Shown: positions 30,252 to 40,505, numbered from the stretch's first letter. The stretch is 64,000 nt of DNA from an uncultured Cellulomonas sp. (GCF_947494015.1 NZ_CANLTL010000009.1:1-64000), one strand, 5' to 3'. Program-made: numbers and translations. Notes: a model not told the origin generated them from the sequence alone.

Positions 30252-31025
30252 GTGACGCACGGGCTCGAGGCAGGGACGGTCGCCCGCACCGGCAGGGTGC
30301 GCGGCGTCGACCGCGACGGAGCACGCCGCGTGCTGCTCAAGCTCTCCGGTGAGACGTTCGGCGGTGGCTCGGTGGGCTTGGCGCCCGACGTCGTGCAGCG
30401 CGTCGCGGCGGAGATCGCGGTGGCCGTGCGCAGCGGCGTGCAGGTCGCGATCGTCGTCGGCGGCGGCAACTTCTTCCGCGGCGCCGAGCTCTCCCAGCGC
30501 GGCCTGGACCGGGCCCGCGCCGACTACATGGGCATGCTGGGCACGGTCATGAACTGCCTGGCCCTGCAGGACTTCCTCGAGCAGGCCGACGTCGACACCC
30601 GGGTGCAGACCGCCATCACGATGGGCCAGGTCGCCGAGCCGTACATCCCGCTGCGCGCCATCCGGCACCTGGAGAAGGGCCGCGTCGTCATCTTCGGCGC
30701 CGGCGCCGGCATGCCGTACTTCTCGACCGACACGGTCGCCGCGCAGCGCGCCCTGGAGACGCACTGCCAGGAGGTGCTGATGGGCAAGAACGGCGTCGAC
30801 GGCGTCTACACCGCCGACCCGCGCACCGACCCGAGCGCCGTCCGGCTGGACCACCTCACCTACACCGACGCCCTCGTGCAGGACCTGACCGTCATGGACG
30901 CCACGGCGATGAGCCTGTGCCGCGACAACGACGTGACGATGCGGGTGTTCGGCATGAACGAGGCCGGCAACGTCACCCGGGCGCTGCAGGGTGAGAAGAT
31001 CGGCACGCTCGTCACGTCCGCCTGA
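30252..31025 (+). CDS. pyrH: Uridylate kinase
   Basis: A 257-aa UMP kinase of the amino-acid-kinase fold: [55 protein letters not shown] and a C-terminal [15 protein letters not shown]. The first ~25 residues precede the core. GGAGGA lies just before GTG 30252. It is the first gene of a pyrH-frr-cdsA-rlmN run. Confidence 0.97.
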   Translation: MTHGLEAGTVARTGRVRGVDRDGARRVLLKLSGETFGGGSVGLAPDVVQRVAAEIAVAVRSGVQVAIVVGGGNFFRGAELSQRGLDRARADYMGMLGTVMNCLALQDFLEQADVDTRVQTAITMGQVAEPYIPLRAIRHLEKGRVVIFGAGAGMPYFSTDTVAAQRALETHCQEVLMGKNGVDGVYTADPRTDPSAVRLDHLTYTDALVQDLTVMDATAMSLCRDNDVTMRVFGMNEAGNVTRALQGEKIGTLVTSA

Positions 31026-31110
31026 CGCGGGCCGCGACGGGCACCACCGACGCACACGACCGACGCCCGCGGCCCCGTCCGCGGGCGGCACCACTGACGA
31101 AGGAGCACCG

Positions 31111-31668
31111 GTGATCGACGAGACCCTCTTCGAGGCCGAGGAGAAGATGGACAAGGCGATCGAGGTCGCCAAGGAGGACTTCGCCACGATCCGCACGGGT
31201 CGCGCGAACCCGGCGATGTTCTCCAAGATCACCGTGGAGTACTACGGCAGCCCCACGCCGCTGCAGCAGCTGGCCTCCTTCACCACGCCCGAGGCGCGCA
31301 CCATCCTCATCTCGCCGTTCGACAAGTCGTCCCTGGGGACCATCGAGCGGACCCTGCGCGACTCCGACCTCGGGGTGAACCCGTCCAACGACGGCAACGT
31401 CATCCGGATCAACCTGCCGGTGCTGACGCAGGAGCGCCGCAAGGAGTACGTCAAGCTCGCCAAGACCAAGGCGGAGGACGCGCGCATCTCGGTCCGCAAC
31501 ATCCGCCGGCGCGCCAAGGAGGAGCTGGACCGCATCGCCAAGGACGGCGAGGCGGGCGAGGACGAGGTCGCCCGGGCGGAGAAGGAGCTCGAGGCCCTCA
31601 CCCGCAAGCGGATCGACGCGATCGACACCGTGCTGGCCGCCAAGGAGAGCGAGCTGCTGGCGGTCTGA
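31111..31668 (+). CDS. frr: Ribosome recycling factor
   Basis: A 185-aa protein, exactly the usual length. It splits post-termination ribosomes with EF-G. Typical segments are [42 protein letters not shown] and [21 protein letters not shown] precedes GTG 31111. The cdsA ATG overlaps its stop. Confidence 0.98.
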   Translation: MIDETLFEAEEKMDKAIEVAKEDFATIRTGRANPAMFSKITVEYYGSPTPLQQLASFTTPEARTILISPFDKSSLGTIERTLRDSDLGVNPSNDGNVIRINLPVLTQERRKEYVKLAKTKAEDARISVRNIRRRAKEELDRIAKDGEAGEDEVARAEKELEALTRKRIDAIDTVLAAKESELLAV

Positions 31669-32519
31669 TGACTGAGCTCGCCGCCGACACCGCCGAGAAG
31701 GCGCCCCGCGCCGGTCGCAACCTCCCGGTCGCGATCGCCGTGGGCCTCGCGCTGCTCGCGGTGGTGTGGGCGTCCCTGTTCGTGGTCAAGGAGGGCTTCG
31801 TCCTCGTCGCGCTGGTCGCGGTGTGCCTGTCGCTGTGGGAGCTCGCGCAGGCGTTCTCACGCCGGGGAATCAACCTGCCGCTGCTGCCGTTGCTGGTGGG
31901 TGCAGGGGGCATCCTCGTCTCGGCGTACGTCGCGGGCGAGGAGGCGCTGCTGGTCTCGTTCATGCTCACCGCGGGCGGCGTGGTCGTCTGGCGGGTGATC
32001 GACGGGACCGGTGTGTCTGCGCTGCGTGACAGCACCGCCGGCGTCCTCGCCGCGGCCTGGCTGCCGTTCCTCGGCGGCTTCGTGATGCTCATGCTGGCGA
32101 TGCCCGACGGGGCCCGCCGGGCCCTGCTGTTCGTCCTGCTGGCCGTGGCCAGCGACGTCGGCGGCTACGTCGCCGGCGTGCTGGTGGGGCGCCACCCGCT
32201 GGCGCCCTCCGTCAGTCCCAAGAAGACGTGGGAGGGGCTCGGCGGATCCGTCCTGCTGTCCTGCCTCGTCGGGGCGGCAGGGATCACCTGGCTGCTCGGC
32301 GGTGACCCGCTGATCGGTGTGGGACTCGGCCTGGCGACCGTCGCCACCGCGACCCTGGGTGATCTCGCGGAGTCCTTGATCAAGCGCGACCTCGAGCTCA
32401 AGGACATGGGCAGCCTGCTGCCCGGGCACGGTGGGGTCCTGGACCGGCTGGACTCCATGCTGCTGACCGCTCCGGTCGTGTACCTCGTCCTGCTGGCTGC
32501 TCTGCCGGTGGGTGACTGA
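31668..32519 (+). CDS. cdsA: Phosphatidate cytidylyltransferase
   Basis: A 283-aa polytopic membrane enzyme (about 8 TM) that makes CDP-diacylglycerol for phospholipid synthesis. The C-terminal signature is SLIKRDLELKDMGSLLPGHG followed by GVLDRLDS, with VSPKKTWEGLGG earlier. It overlaps frr by ATGA and is 3 bp before rlmN. Confidence 0.96.
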   Translation: MTELAADTAEKAPRAGRNLPVAIAVGLALLAVVWASLFVVKEGFVLVALVAVCLSLWELAQAFSRRGINLPLLPLLVGAGGILVSAYVAGEEALLVSFMLTAGGVVVWRVIDGTGVSALRDSTAGVLAAAWLPFLGGFVMLMLAMPDGARRALLFVLLAVASDVGGYVAGVLVGRHPLAPSVSPKKTWEGLGGSVLLSCLVGAAGITWLLGGDPLIGVGLGLATVATATLGDLAESLIKRDLELKDMGSLLPGHGGVLDRLDSMLLTAPVVYLVLLAALPVGD

Positions 32520-32522
32520 CGG

Positions 32523-33749
32523 ATGGAAGACCTCACGATGACCGCCACCACCCCGACCGTGACCCCGACCTCGACCGGGCCCGACCGAGCCGGTCAGGTC
32601 CAGGTGTCGCCGCGCCCGGCGACGCCGATCCCGCTGAACCTCGCCCCGCCGACCACCCGCGGCAAGCGCGGCAAGCCGCCGCGACACTTCGTCGACCTCA
32701 CGCCGCAGGAGCGGGTCGCGGCGGTGACCGAGCTGGGGGAGAAGCCGTTCCGGGCCAAGCAGCTCGCGACGCACTACTTCACGCACCTGGACCCGAGCCC
32801 GGCCGCCATGACGGACCTGCCCGAGGCGAGCCGCGACACGCTCGTCCGAGGGCTGTTCCCGCAGCTGCTCACGCCGGTGCGCACGATGCAGGCCGACGGC
32901 GGCACCACGGTCAAGACCCTGTGGCACCTGTTCGACGGCGCCAAGGTCGAGTCCGTGCTGATGCGCTACCCGAACCGCTCGACGCTGTGCGTCTCGAGTC
33001 AGGCCGGCTGCGGGATGGCGTGCCCGTTCTGCGCCACCGGTCAGCTCGGGCTGACCCGCAACCTGTCCACCGCCGAGATCGTCGAGCAGGTGCGCTGCGC
33101 GGCCAAGGCGCTGGCCGACGGTGACGTGCCCGGCGGTCCCACCCGGCTGTCCAACCTCGTGTTCATGGGCATGGGCGAGCCGCTGGCCAACTACCGGGCC
33201 GTCATGGAGACCGTGCGGACCCTGGTGGCCCCGAACCCGGACGGCCTGGGCATGTCGGCGCGCAACATCACCGTCTCCACGGTGGGCCTCGTGCCGGCCA
33301 TCGAGAAGCTGACCAAGGAGGGCATCCCGGTCACGCTCGCCGTGTCGCTGCACGCCCCCGACGACGAGCTGCGCGACGAGCTGGTGCCGATCAACACGCG
33401 CTGGAGCGTCGACGAGACCCTGGACGCCGCACGCCGCTACTTCGACGTCACCGGTCGCCGCGTGTCGATCGAGTACGCGCTGATCAAGGACATGAACGAC
33501 CACGCGTGGCGGGCCGACCTGCTGGGCGAGAAGCTGGCCGCGCGCGGCAAGGGCTGGGTGCACTGCAACCCGATCCCGCTGAACCCCACGCCGGGCTCCA
33601 AGTGGACGGCGAGCGAGCCCGAGGTCGAGGACGAGTTCGTCCGCCGGCTGCGCGCGCACGGCATCCCGACGACGATCCGTGACACCCGGGGCAGCGACAT
33701 CGACGGGGCGTGCGGCCAGCTCGCCGCGGAGGAGGACCCGTCGGCATGA
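32523..33749 (+). CDS. rlmN: 23S rRNA (adenine-2503-C2)-methyltransferase RlmN
   Basis: A 408-aa radical-SAM dual-specificity methyltransferase. The cluster motif [14 protein letters not shown] supplies the CxxxCxxC cysteines. Downstream are the conserved [12 protein letters not shown] and [13 protein letters not shown] segments. The start is ATG 32523 or ATG 32538, which has a better ribosome-binding site (GGAAGA). Its stop overlaps the next ATG. Confidence 0.96.
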   Translation: MEDLTMTATTPTVTPTSTGPDRAGQVQVSPRPATPIPLNLAPPTTRGKRGKPPRHFVDLTPQERVAAVTELGEKPFRAKQLATHYFTHLDPSPAAMTDLPEASRDTLVRGLFPQLLTPVRTMQADGGTTVKTLWHLFDGAKVESVLMRYPNRSTLCVSSQAGCGMACPFCATGQLGLTRNLSTAEIVEQVRCAAKALADGDVPGGPTRLSNLVFMGMGEPLANYRAVMETVRTLVAPNPDGLGMSARNITVSTVGLVPAIEKLTKEGIPVTLAVSLHAPDDELRDELVPINTRWSVDETLDAARRYFDVTGRRVSIEYALIKDMNDHAWRADLLGEKLAARGKGWVHCNPIPLNPTPGSKWTASEPEVEDEFVRRLRAHGIPTTIRDTRGSDIDGACGQLAAEEDPSA

Positions 33750-34300
33750 ACCAGGGGATGTTCCGCACGGTGTCGCGGCTGCACGCGGGGTACGACCCCG
33801 CCGAGGTCGACACGTTCTTCGACCACGCCCGGCAGGTGTACGAGGGCAGGGTCTCGGACGTGCTCACGGGGCGGGACGTGCGAGGCACCGCCTTCGACCT
33901 CGTCCGCGGCGGCTACGTCACCGGTGCGGTCGACGCCGCGCTGGACCGGCTCGAGGCCGCGTTCGCGTCGCGCGCGCGGGAGCAGTACATCGCCGAGCAC
34001 GGCCAGGCGGCGTGGATGACGCAGCTCGCCGACGGGGCTCGCACCCTCTACGGGCGCCTGACCCGGCCCGGCGGCGAGCGTTTCGCGCCGGCGGGCCGTG
34101 GTGAGGCGGCGTACGACCGGGACGACGTCGACGCCCTGTGCCGCCGTCTCGTGGCCTACTTCGACCACGGAGAGCAGCTCAGCGCCCAGGACATCCGGTC
34201 CGCCACGTTCGGCCGCCGACGCGGCGCGGCCGGGTACGCCGAGGCGCCGGTGGACGCGTTCCTCGCCCGTGCCGTCGAGGTCCTCATGGGGGTGGAGTGA
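33746..34300 (+). CDS. DivIVA-domain protein
   Basis: A 184-aa protein. Residues 4-35 ([21 protein letters not shown]) match the DivIVA membrane-binding motif. Two further copies of a related FxxxxxGY/xxVDxF pattern occur, at about residues 50-75 and at [20 protein letters not shown] near the C-terminus. It looks like three degenerate DivIVA N-terminal motifs rather than a coiled-coil scaffold. It sits between rlmN and dxr with ATGA coupling. A role in cell-pole or wall growth is possible but unproven. Confidence 0.8.
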   Translation: MNQGMFRTVSRLHAGYDPAEVDTFFDHARQVYEGRVSDVLTGRDVRGTAFDLVRGGYVTGAVDAALDRLEAAFASRAREQYIAEHGQAAWMTQLADGARTLYGRLTRPGGERFAPAGRGEAAYDRDDVDALCRRLVAYFDHGEQLSAQDIRSATFGRRRGAAGYAEAPVDAFLARAVEVLMGVE

Positions 34301-34301
34301 C

Positions 34302-35552
34302 GTGACTCAGGTCCCCGACGTCCTGCCCGAGCCCACCGCCGGACCCTCCGCCGAGCCCCGCAGCGTGGTCCTGCTCGGCTCGACCGGCTCGATCGGCACC
34401 CAGGCCGTCGACGTCCTGCGGCGCCACCCCGAGCGGTTCCGCGTCACCGGGATCAGCGCCGGCGGCGCCGACCCGGTCGCGCTGGCCCGGCAGGCCGTCG
34501 AGCTCGGTGCGCAGACGATCGCCGTCGCGGACGCCGACGCCGCGGGACCGGTGTTCGCCGCCGTCGCCGACGCCGCCTTCTCCTCCGGTCGGCCCTTCGC
34601 GGGCGTCGAGCTGCTCACCGGCCCCGACGCCGCCAGCCAGCTCGCCGCCCGGGGCGCCGACGTGGTCCTCAACGGCATCACCGGGTCGGTCGGCCTGGGC
34701 CCGACCCTTGCCGCGCTGCGGGCGGGCAGCACGCTGGCCCTGGCGAACAAGGAGTCGCTCGTCGTCGGGGGCGCCCTGGTCGCCGCGGAGCTGCAGCGGC
34801 CGGACCAGATCGTCCCCGTCGACTCCGAGCACTCGGCCATCGCCCAGGCGCTGCGGTCCGGACGTCACGGCGGGCCCCGCTCCGAGGTCCGACGTCTCCT
34901 GCTCACCGCGTCGGGCGGGCCGTTCCGCGGCCGGTCGCGCGACGACCTGACGACCATCACCCCCGAGCAGGCGCTCGCGCACCCCACCTGGTCGATGGGT
35001 CCGGTCGTCACGATCAACTCCGCGACCCTGGTCAACAAGGGCCTGGAGCTGATCGAGGCCCACCTGCTGTTCGGGCTGCCCACCGACGACATCACGGTCG
35101 TGGTGCACCCCCAGTCGGTCGTGCACTCCATGGTCGAGTTCGTCGACGGCTCGACGATCGCGCAGGCGTCGCCGCCGGACATGCGGCTGCCGATCGCGCT
35201 GGGCCTGTCCTGGCCGGAGCGCCTCACCGACGTCGCCCCGGCGTGCGACTGGAGCACGGCGACGAGCTGGACGTTCGAGCCGCTGGACGAGGTCGCGTTC
35301 CCCGCGGTCGCGCTGGCCCGTGCCGCGGTCGCGGCCTCCGCGACCCACCCCGCCGTGCTCAACGCCGCGAACGAGGAGTGCGTGGCGGCGTTCCTGGCCG
35401 GCCGCGTCGGGTTCCTCGAGATCGTCGACACGGTCGCGGCCGTGCTGGACGAGCACGACGGCGTCGCCGCGTCGGCGCTCACCCTGGACGGCGTGCTCGA
35501 GGCCGAGACGTGGGCTCGCGCCCGCGCCAACGAGGTCCTGTCCCGCCGCTGA
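34302..35552 (+). CDS. dxr: 1-deoxy-D-xylulose 5-phosphate reductoisomerase
   Basis: A 416-aa enzyme of the MEP isoprenoid pathway, converting DXP to MEP with NADPH. It has the nucleotide-binding [27 protein letters not shown], the metal-binding [10 protein letters not shown] and [17 protein letters not shown] segments. GTG 34302 is 1 bp after the upstream stop. ispG, another MEP gene, follows after rseP. Confidence 0.97.
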   Translation: MTQVPDVLPEPTAGPSAEPRSVVLLGSTGSIGTQAVDVLRRHPERFRVTGISAGGADPVALARQAVELGAQTIAVADADAAGPVFAAVADAAFSSGRPFAGVELLTGPDAASQLAARGADVVLNGITGSVGLGPTLAALRAGSTLALANKESLVVGGALVAAELQRPDQIVPVDSEHSAIAQALRSGRHGGPRSEVRRLLLTASGGPFRGRSRDDLTTITPEQALAHPTWSMGPVVTINSATLVNKGLELIEAHLLFGLPTDDITVVVHPQSVVHSMVEFVDGSTIAQASPPDMRLPIALGLSWPERLTDVAPACDWSTATSWTFEPLDEVAFPAVALARAAVAASATHPAVLNAANEECVAAFLAGRVGFLEIVDTVAAVLDEHDGVAASALTLDGVLEAETWARARANEVLSRR

Positions 35553-35790
35553 CGGCAGACGCCGGTCGAGGGTGCGGGGCGGCCCGCGACGAGGCGTGCG
35601 TCGCGGCAAGGCCGAGCACGCCGAGCGCACGGTGCCGATCCTCCCGGCCGCGACCGGCAGCCGGCTCGTGGCCGCCCGGCACCGCGTCCGGCAGGCGCGA
35701 GTTCGCGCTCGTCGATCCGAGCGGCACCCCGCTGCGGGTCGGCTCACCGGTGCGCCGGCGACCGGCCTGGCACGCGCCACCGACACAGGT

Positions 35791-35817
35791 GTGACAGCCG
35801 GGTGACAGCTCGGTGAC
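35791..35817 (+). repeat. 11-bp direct repeat in the dxr-rseP gap
   Basis: GTGACAGCCGG (35791-35801) is followed by GTGACAGCTCG (35802-35812) and a partial GTGAC. The rest of 35553-35866 shows no credible gene. Confidence 0.7.
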
Positions 35818-35866
35818 GACCCGCCGTCCGACCCGGGTGGCGGTACGGCGGACCGGACGGCGGGGG

Positions 35867-35872
35867 CAGAAT
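35867..35872 (+). promoter_or_regulatory. -10 hexamer CAGAAT upstream of rseP
   Basis: CAGAAT ends 7 nt before GTG 35880, the first codon of a 14-codon ORF that ends in the rseP start. Confidence 0.5.
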
Positions 35873-35879
35873 GGACCCC

Positions 35880-35924
35880 GTGTCGCGCGGCCCGGTCGCG
35901 CACCGGCGTGAGACGGAGCGGTGA
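35880..35924 (+). CDS. Possible leaderless upstream mini-ORF coupled to rseP
   Basis: GTG 35880 opens a 14-codon frame reading MSRGPVARHRRETER-like residues, very basic. It ends in TGA 35922-35924, whose A is the first base of the rseP ATG. The -10-like CAGAAT sits at leaderless distance from the GTG. This predicts ribosomes loading at the 5' end and re-initiating at rseP. No homology evidence; it may be only a leader. Confidence 0.35.
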   Translation: MSRGPVAHRRETER

Positions 35925-37243
35925 TGGACTACGGGGTCGGCGTGCTGGTGATGGTGGTCGGCATCCTCGTCTCGATCGCGCTGCACGAGGTCGGCCACAT
36001 GGTCCCCGCCAAGCGGTTCGGCGTCCGGGTGAGCCAGTACATGGTCGGCTTCGGGCCGACGCTGTGGTCACGGACCCGCGGCGAGACCGAGTACGGCATC
36101 AAGGCCATCCCGCTGGGCGGGTACGTCCGACTGGTCGGGATGTACCCGCCGCCGGACGCCGTGGGCAACCCCCCGGTGCGCGGGTGGGCCGGCCAGATGA
36201 TCCAGGACGCGCGCGAGCAGAGCGCGCAGGAGATCCGCCCGGGCGAGGACCACCGCGCCTTCTACCGGCTCTCGACCCCGAAGAAGCTCGTCGTGATGCT
36301 GGGCGGCCCGGTGATGAACCTGGTGATCGCCGCGGTCCTGCTCACCGTCGTGCTGGTGGGCATCGGCGTGCCGGGCTGGAGCACCACCGTCGGCTCGGTG
36401 TCGGACTGCGTCGTGCCCGCCGACTCCGAGGCCCGCGAGTGCGGCGCGGACGACCCGGTCGCCCCGGCAGCGGCGGCGGGCGTGCAGGTGGGTGACCGGC
36501 TGGTCGCGTTCCGCGGCGAGCCGGTCACCTCCTGGGCGGCGTTGCAGGACGCCATCCGCGGGACCGGCGCCGAGCCGGTCCCGCTGGTCGTCGACCGCGA
36601 CGGCGAGCAGCTCACCCTGAGCATCACGCCGCTGGTCACCGAGCGGCCGGTGATCGGTCCCGACGACGGTCCGGTGCTGGACGCGGACGGCCGGATCACC
36701 ACCGAGCCGGTGGGCTTCCTCGGCGTCGGACCCACGCCCGAGCTGATCAGCCAGCCGGTGACCGAGGTCCCGGCCCTGCTGGGCACGTACGTCGTGCGCA
36801 CCGTCGGTGTGGTCGCGAACCTGCCCAGCCGTATCGCCGACGTCGCCCAGGCCGCCTTCGGCACCGCGCCGCGCGACCCCGAGGGCCTGATCGGCGTCGT
36901 CGGGGTCAGCCGGGTGGCCGGCGAGGTCACGGCCGCCGACGAGGGGGTCTTCGGTCTCGCGGGGGAGGCGTTCGACCTGCTGTCGCTGGTCGCCTCGCTC
37001 AACATCGCGCTGTTCGTGTTCAACCTCATCCCGATCCTGCCGCTGGACGGCGGCCACATCGCCGGTGCCCTCTACGAGGGCGCCCGCCGGCAGCTCGCGC
37101 GCGTGCGCGGGCTGCCGCGGCCGCGGCCCGCGGACATCGCCCGGATGGCGCCGCTCACCCTGGGGATGGCCGTCGTCTTCCTCGGCCTGGGTGCCCTGCT
37201 GGTGTACGCCGACCTCGTCCGGCCGGTGACCCTGCCGGGGTGA
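35924..37243 (+). CDS. rseP: Site-2 protease, RseP/Rip1 family
   Basis: A 439-aa intramembrane zinc protease. TM1 carries HEVGH (H21, E22, H25). A PDZ domain lies at about residues 180-275. The C-terminal membrane part has NLIPILPLDGGH with the third zinc ligand, an Asp. It likely cleaves anti-sigma factors and remnant signal peptides, as Rip1 does in mycobacteria. GGAG lies 6 nt before the ATG; GTG 35921 is an alternative. The dxr-rseP-ispG order is conserved in actinobacteria. Confidence 0.95.
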   Translation: MDYGVGVLVMVVGILVSIALHEVGHMVPAKRFGVRVSQYMVGFGPTLWSRTRGETEYGIKAIPLGGYVRLVGMYPPPDAVGNPPVRGWAGQMIQDAREQSAQEIRPGEDHRAFYRLSTPKKLVVMLGGPVMNLVIAAVLLTVVLVGIGVPGWSTTVGSVSDCVVPADSEARECGADDPVAPAAAAGVQVGDRLVAFRGEPVTSWAALQDAIRGTGAEPVPLVVDRDGEQLTLSITPLVTERPVIGPDDGPVLDADGRITTEPVGFLGVGPTPELISQPVTEVPALLGTYVVRTVGVVANLPSRIADVAQAAFGTAPRDPEGLIGVVGVSRVAGEVTAADEGVFGLAGEAFDLLSLVASLNIALFVFNLIPILPLDGGHIAGALYEGARRQLARVRGLPRPRPADIARMAPLTLGMAVVFLGLGALLVYADLVRPVTLPG

Positions 37244-37326
37244 CCCAGGATGTGCGCACCGCGTGAGAGCTGTGGGTGAAACGGGGATCACAGCCCCCCG
37301 GCGGCCGTGCCGGCGCGCCGCGGGGC

Positions 37327-37332
37327 GATACT
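37327..37332 (+). promoter_or_regulatory. -10 hexamer GATACT, leaderless start for ispG
   Basis: GATACT ends 6 nt before GTG 37339 with no ribosome-binding site between. Confidence 0.55.
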
Positions 37333-37338
37333 GGTCGG

Positions 37339-38493
37339 GTGAGCATCCCGATCAGCCTTGGCATGCCCGAGGCGCCGCCCCCCGTGCTGGCCCCCCGGCG
37401 CCCCACGCGCAAGATCCAGGTCGGCAAGGTCGCCGTCGGTGGGGACGCGCCGGTGAGCGTCCAGTCGATGTGCACCACGCCGACGACGGACATCAACGCG
37501 ACCCTGCAGCAGATCGCCGAGCTGACCGCGTCCGGCTGTGACATCGTCCGCGTCGCCGTCCCGACCCAGGACGACGCCGACGCGCTGCCCGTGATCGCGC
37601 GCAAGTCGCAGATCCCGGTCATCGCCGACATCCACTTCCAGCCGAAGTACGTGTTCGCCGCGATCGACGCCGGCTGCGCCGCCGTGCGGGTCAACCCCGG
37701 CAACATCCGCAAGTTCGACGACCAGGTCAAGCAGATCGCCAAGGCGGCGTCCGACGCCGGCGTGTCGCTCCGGATCGGCGTCAACGCCGGCTCCCTGGAC
37801 CCGCGCCTGCTGGCCAAGTACGGCAAGGCGACGCCCGAGGCGCTCGTGGAGTCCGCCGTGTGGGAGGCGTCGCTGTTCGAGGAGCACGGCTTCCACGACT
37901 TCAAGATCTCGGTCAAGCACAACGACCCGGTGGTCATGGTGCGCGCCTACGAGCTGCTCTCGGAGGCGGGGGACTGGCCGCTGCACCTGGGCGTGACGGA
38001 GGCGGGCCCGGCGTTCCAGGGCACCATCAAGTCCGCGACCGCGTTCGGCGCGCTGCTGAGCAAGGGCATCGGGGACACCATCCGGGTCTCGCTGTCCGCG
38101 CCGCCGGTCGAGGAGGTCAAGGTGGGCATCCAGATCCTGCAGTCGTTGAACCTGCGGCCGCGCAAGCTGGAGATCGTCTCGTGCCCGTCGTGCGGCCGCG
38201 CGCAGGTCGACGTCTACACGCTCGCCGAGAAGGTGACGGCCGGCCTGGAGGGCCTGGAGGTCCCGCTGCGGGTGGCGGTCATGGGCTGCGTCGTGAACGG
38301 TCCGGGTGAGGCCCGGGAGGCCGACCTCGGGGTCGCGTCCGGCAACGGCAAGGGCCAGATCTTCGTCAAGGGGCAGGTGGTCAAGACCGTCCCCGAGTCG
38401 CAGATCGTCGAGACGCTGATCGAGGAGGCCATGCGGATCGCCGACGGGATGGAGCCGGTCGAGGACGCCGCTCCGGTCGTCACCGTCCGGTGA
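37339..38493 (+). CDS. ispG: 4-hydroxy-3-methylbut-2-en-1-yl diphosphate synthase
   Basis: A 384-aa 4Fe-4S enzyme of the MEP pathway. [13 protein letters not shown] and [11 protein letters not shown]-type TIM-barrel motifs are followed by the cluster ligands in SCPSCGR (two Cys) and [12 protein letters not shown] (third Cys). Start GTG 37339 is behind a leaderless GATACT. Together with dxr it places two MEP-pathway steps in this window. Confidence 0.97.
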   Translation: MSIPISLGMPEAPPPVLAPRRPTRKIQVGKVAVGGDAPVSVQSMCTTPTTDINATLQQIAELTASGCDIVRVAVPTQDDADALPVIARKSQIPVIADIHFQPKYVFAAIDAGCAAVRVNPGNIRKFDDQVKQIAKAASDAGVSLRIGVNAGSLDPRLLAKYGKATPEALVESAVWEASLFEEHGFHDFKISVKHNDPVVMVRAYELLSEAGDWPLHLGVTEAGPAFQGTIKSATAFGALLSKGIGDTIRVSLSAPPVEEVKVGIQILQSLNLRPRKLEIVSCPSCGRAQVDVYTLAEKVTAGLEGLEVPLRVAVMGCVVNGPGEAREADLGVASGNGKGQIFVKGQVVKTVPESQIVETLIEEAMRIADGMEPVEDAAPVVTVR

Positions 38494-38498
38494 CGGCA

Positions 38499-38524
38499 CG
38501 GCCCGCGCCACCGTGCGCGGGCCG
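38499..38524 (+). terminator. Hairpin after ispG
   Basis: A 10-bp perfect stem (38499-38508 with 38515-38524) has a 6-nt loop and begins 5 nt after the ispG stop. No U-tract. Confidence 0.5.
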
Positions 38525-38630
38525 CCCGCACGCCGGCCCGCCGGGGTCGCCGCAGCCGGCTGTGCTGCGAGCCCCGCAGGCGGCTCCACAGGCCCGGCCT
38601 GCCGCGCGGGCGGGGCCCCCCGGGGTGGTG

Positions 38631-38636
38631 CACAAT
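38631..38636 (+). promoter_or_regulatory. -10 hexamer CACAAT, leaderless start for the GNAT gene
   Basis: CACAAT ends 7 nt before ATG 38644. Confidence 0.5.
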
Positions 38637-38643
38637 TCACCCC

Positions 38644-39531
38644 ATGGGACGCTGGCACGGCGCCACCCTGAGCGGCAGAGCGGCTGAGGGCCGCGTGCTC
38701 CAGGACGCCGACATCGAGGCCGCCGAGGCGGTCTGCGCACGCGTCCCCGTGGACTCGGTCCTGGCCGCCAGCCGCATCGCGGTGGCCGCGCGGTCCGGCC
38801 TGACGTCCGCCGGCGGGCAGCTGTGGGGGTACGAGCGCGAGGGGGAGCTCGTGGCCGTGTGCTGGGCCGGCGCGAACGTCGTCCCGGTCGTGCCCGACGG
38901 CGACCCGCGCGCGCTGGACGTGTTCGCCCGGCTGGCCCGGGAGCAGGGGCGCCGGTCGTCGTCGATCGTGGGGCAGGCCGACGCCGCCCTGGGCCTGTGG
39001 GAGCGGCTGCGCGACATCTGGCCCGCCCCCCGCGAGATCCGGGCGAACCAGCCGTCGCTGGTGATCGACCACGACCCGCTGGTCAAGCCCGACCCCGTGG
39101 TGCGGCGGTCCGTGCCGCAGGAGTACCCGGTCGTGCTGCCCGCCTGCATCGAGATGTTCGCCGAGGAGGTCGGCTACTCGCCGGCGTCCGGCCCGCACGG
39201 CCCGTACGAGCAGCGGGTGCGGACCCTGATCGCGGAGGGACGGTCGTTCGTGCGCCTCCGGCGCGGCCCGATCGGCGCCGAGGTGGAGTTCAAGGCCGAG
39301 CTCGGTGCGCTGGCCGGTGGTGTGGCGCAGGTCCAGGGGGTGTGGGTCGCGCCCGGGCAGCGCGGGCGCGGGCTGTCCGAGACCGGGATGGCCGCCGTCG
39401 TGGAGCTCACCCGGCGCGAGGTCGCGCCGACCGTCTCGCTGTACGTCAACGACTACAACGTGCGCGCGCTGGCCGCGTACCGCCGGGTCGGCTTCCGGCA
39501 GGTCGGGACCTACGCCACCGTGCTGTTCTGA
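38644..39531 (+). CDS. GNAT N-acetyltransferase with DUF4081-like N-terminus
   Basis: 295 aa. The N-terminal half (about 1-140) resembles DUF4081. The C-terminal GNAT domain has the acetyl-CoA loop VWVAPGQRGRGLSETG and ends with NVRALAAYRRVGFRQVG. Orthologues sit next to ispG in other actinobacteria (Rv2867c in M. tuberculosis). The substrate is unknown. It converges with the glycosylase gene, whose stop is 13 bp away. Confidence 0.87.
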   Translation: MGRWHGATLSGRAAEGRVLQDADIEAAEAVCARVPVDSVLAASRIAVAARSGLTSAGGQLWGYEREGELVAVCWAGANVVPVVPDGDPRALDVFARLAREQGRRSSSIVGQADAALGLWERLRDIWPAPREIRANQPSLVIDHDPLVKPDPVVRRSVPQEYPVVLPACIEMFAEEVGYSPASGPHGPYEQRVRTLIAEGRSFVRLRRGPIGAEVEFKAELGALAGGVAQVQGVWVAPGQRGRGLSETGMAAVVELTRREVAPTVSLYVNDYNVRALAAYRRVGFRQVGTYATVLF

Positions 39532-39544
39532 CCCCGGAGCCCGC

Positions 39545-40432
39545 TCAGCGCAGCAGCCGGGACATCCGCCGGTCCGCGAGCGGCTGGCCGCCCGTCTGGC
39601 AGGTCGGGCAGTACTGCAACGAGGAGTCCGCGAACGACACCTCGTGCACCGTGTCGCCGCACGGCACCCCGTCCCAGCCCGGGCACGGCAGCCCGGTGCG
39701 CCCGTGCACGCGCATGCCGCGCCGCTTGGCGTCCTTGAGCTCGGCGGCCGGCTTGCCGCCGGCCGCGTCCACCGCCTCGCGCAGCACCCGCAGGATCGCC
39801 GCGTGCAGGACGCCTGCGCCCACGGTGTCGAACGAGCGGGTCAGCGCGAACGGGCTGGTGCGGGCGGCGTGCAGGATCTCGTCGGAGTAGGCGTTGCCGA
39901 TCCCGGCGATCGTGCCCTGGTCGCGCAGCACGCCCTTGATCTGCTTGTTGCGCGCGGCCAGCAGCGCGGCGAAGCGCTCGGCGGTGAACTCCGCGGACAG
40001 CGGCTCGATCCCGAGGGTCGCGATGGCCTGCACCTGCACCGGGTCCGTCACGACGTGGACCGCGAGCCGCTTGCGCGTGCCGGCCTCCGTCAGGTCGAAC
40101 CCCGCCCCGTCCGCGAGCCGTACCCGCAGGGCGATCGGGGACTTGCCCGGACGCACCGCCGTGGCCGGGACCTTGTCGTACCACCGCAGCCAGCCCGCCC
40201 GGGCCAGGTGGAACACCAGGTGCACCGGGCCGCCGTCGGGCACGGTGACCACGTCCAGCCACTTGCCGTGCCGGACGACGTCGGCGACCACCCGGCCGGC
40301 GAGGTCCGCCGGCGCGGGCGCGAACGTCTTGAGGGCGCTGATCGCACCCACCTCGACCCCGCTGATCGCGACCCCCACGGTCCGTTCCCGCAAAAACCGG
40401 GCCAGCGCTTCGACCTCCGGCAGCTCGGGCAT
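39545..40432 (-). CDS. Fpg/Nei family DNA glycosylase
   Basis: 295 aa on the reverse strand. [14 protein letters not shown] supplies the catalytic Pro2 and Glu3, and [10 protein letters not shown] the conserved lysine. The H2TH region is [22 protein letters not shown]. The C-terminal zinc finger is unusual: C-x7-C-x16-C-x2-C instead of C-x2-C-x16-C-x2-C. It removes oxidised bases and nicks the strand by beta/delta elimination. The start is fixed by Pro2; 25 upstream in-frame codons are discarded. CACCAT lies 6 nt before the ATG on this strand, so it too may be leaderless. It is divergent from proS. Confidence 0.93.
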   Translation of the reverse strand: MPELPEVEALARFLRERTVGVAISGVEVGAISALKTFAPAPADLAGRVVADVVRHGKWLDVVTVPDGGPVHLVFHLARAGWLRWYDKVPATAVRPGKSPIALRVRLADGAGFDLTEAGTRKRLAVHVVTDPVQVQAIATLGIEPLSAEFTAERFAALLAARNKQIKGVLRDQGTIAGIGNAYSDEILHAARTSPFALTRSFDTVGAGVLHAAILRVLREAVDAAGGKPAAELKDAKRRGMRVHGRTGLPCPGWDGVPCGDTVHEVSFADSSLQYCPTCQTGGQPLADRRMSRLLR

Positions 40433-40438
40433 GGGCCC

Positions 40439-40444
40439 ATGGTG
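40439..40444 (-). promoter_or_regulatory. -10-like CACCAT for the glycosylase gene
   Basis: On the reverse strand CACCAT ends 6 nt before ATG 40432. With the proS TAGGCT 50 bp away, the 73-bp intergenic space would hold two divergent leaderless promoters. Confidence 0.4.
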
Positions 40445-40492
40445 GCGCACGTGGCCGGTCCTGGCCGGACCGGGCACGCCCAGGGCGGCCAC

Positions 40493-40498
40493 TAGGCT
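40493..40498 (+). promoter_or_regulatory. -10 hexamer TAGGCT, leaderless start for proS
   Basis: TAGGCT ends 7 nt before ATG 40506. Confidence 0.55.
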
Positions 40499-40505
40499 GG
40501 CGCGC

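Noticed and set aside
35553-35800. A small gene in the dxr-rseP gap
   Set aside because: Frames there lack start signals and family features; composition looks non-coding.
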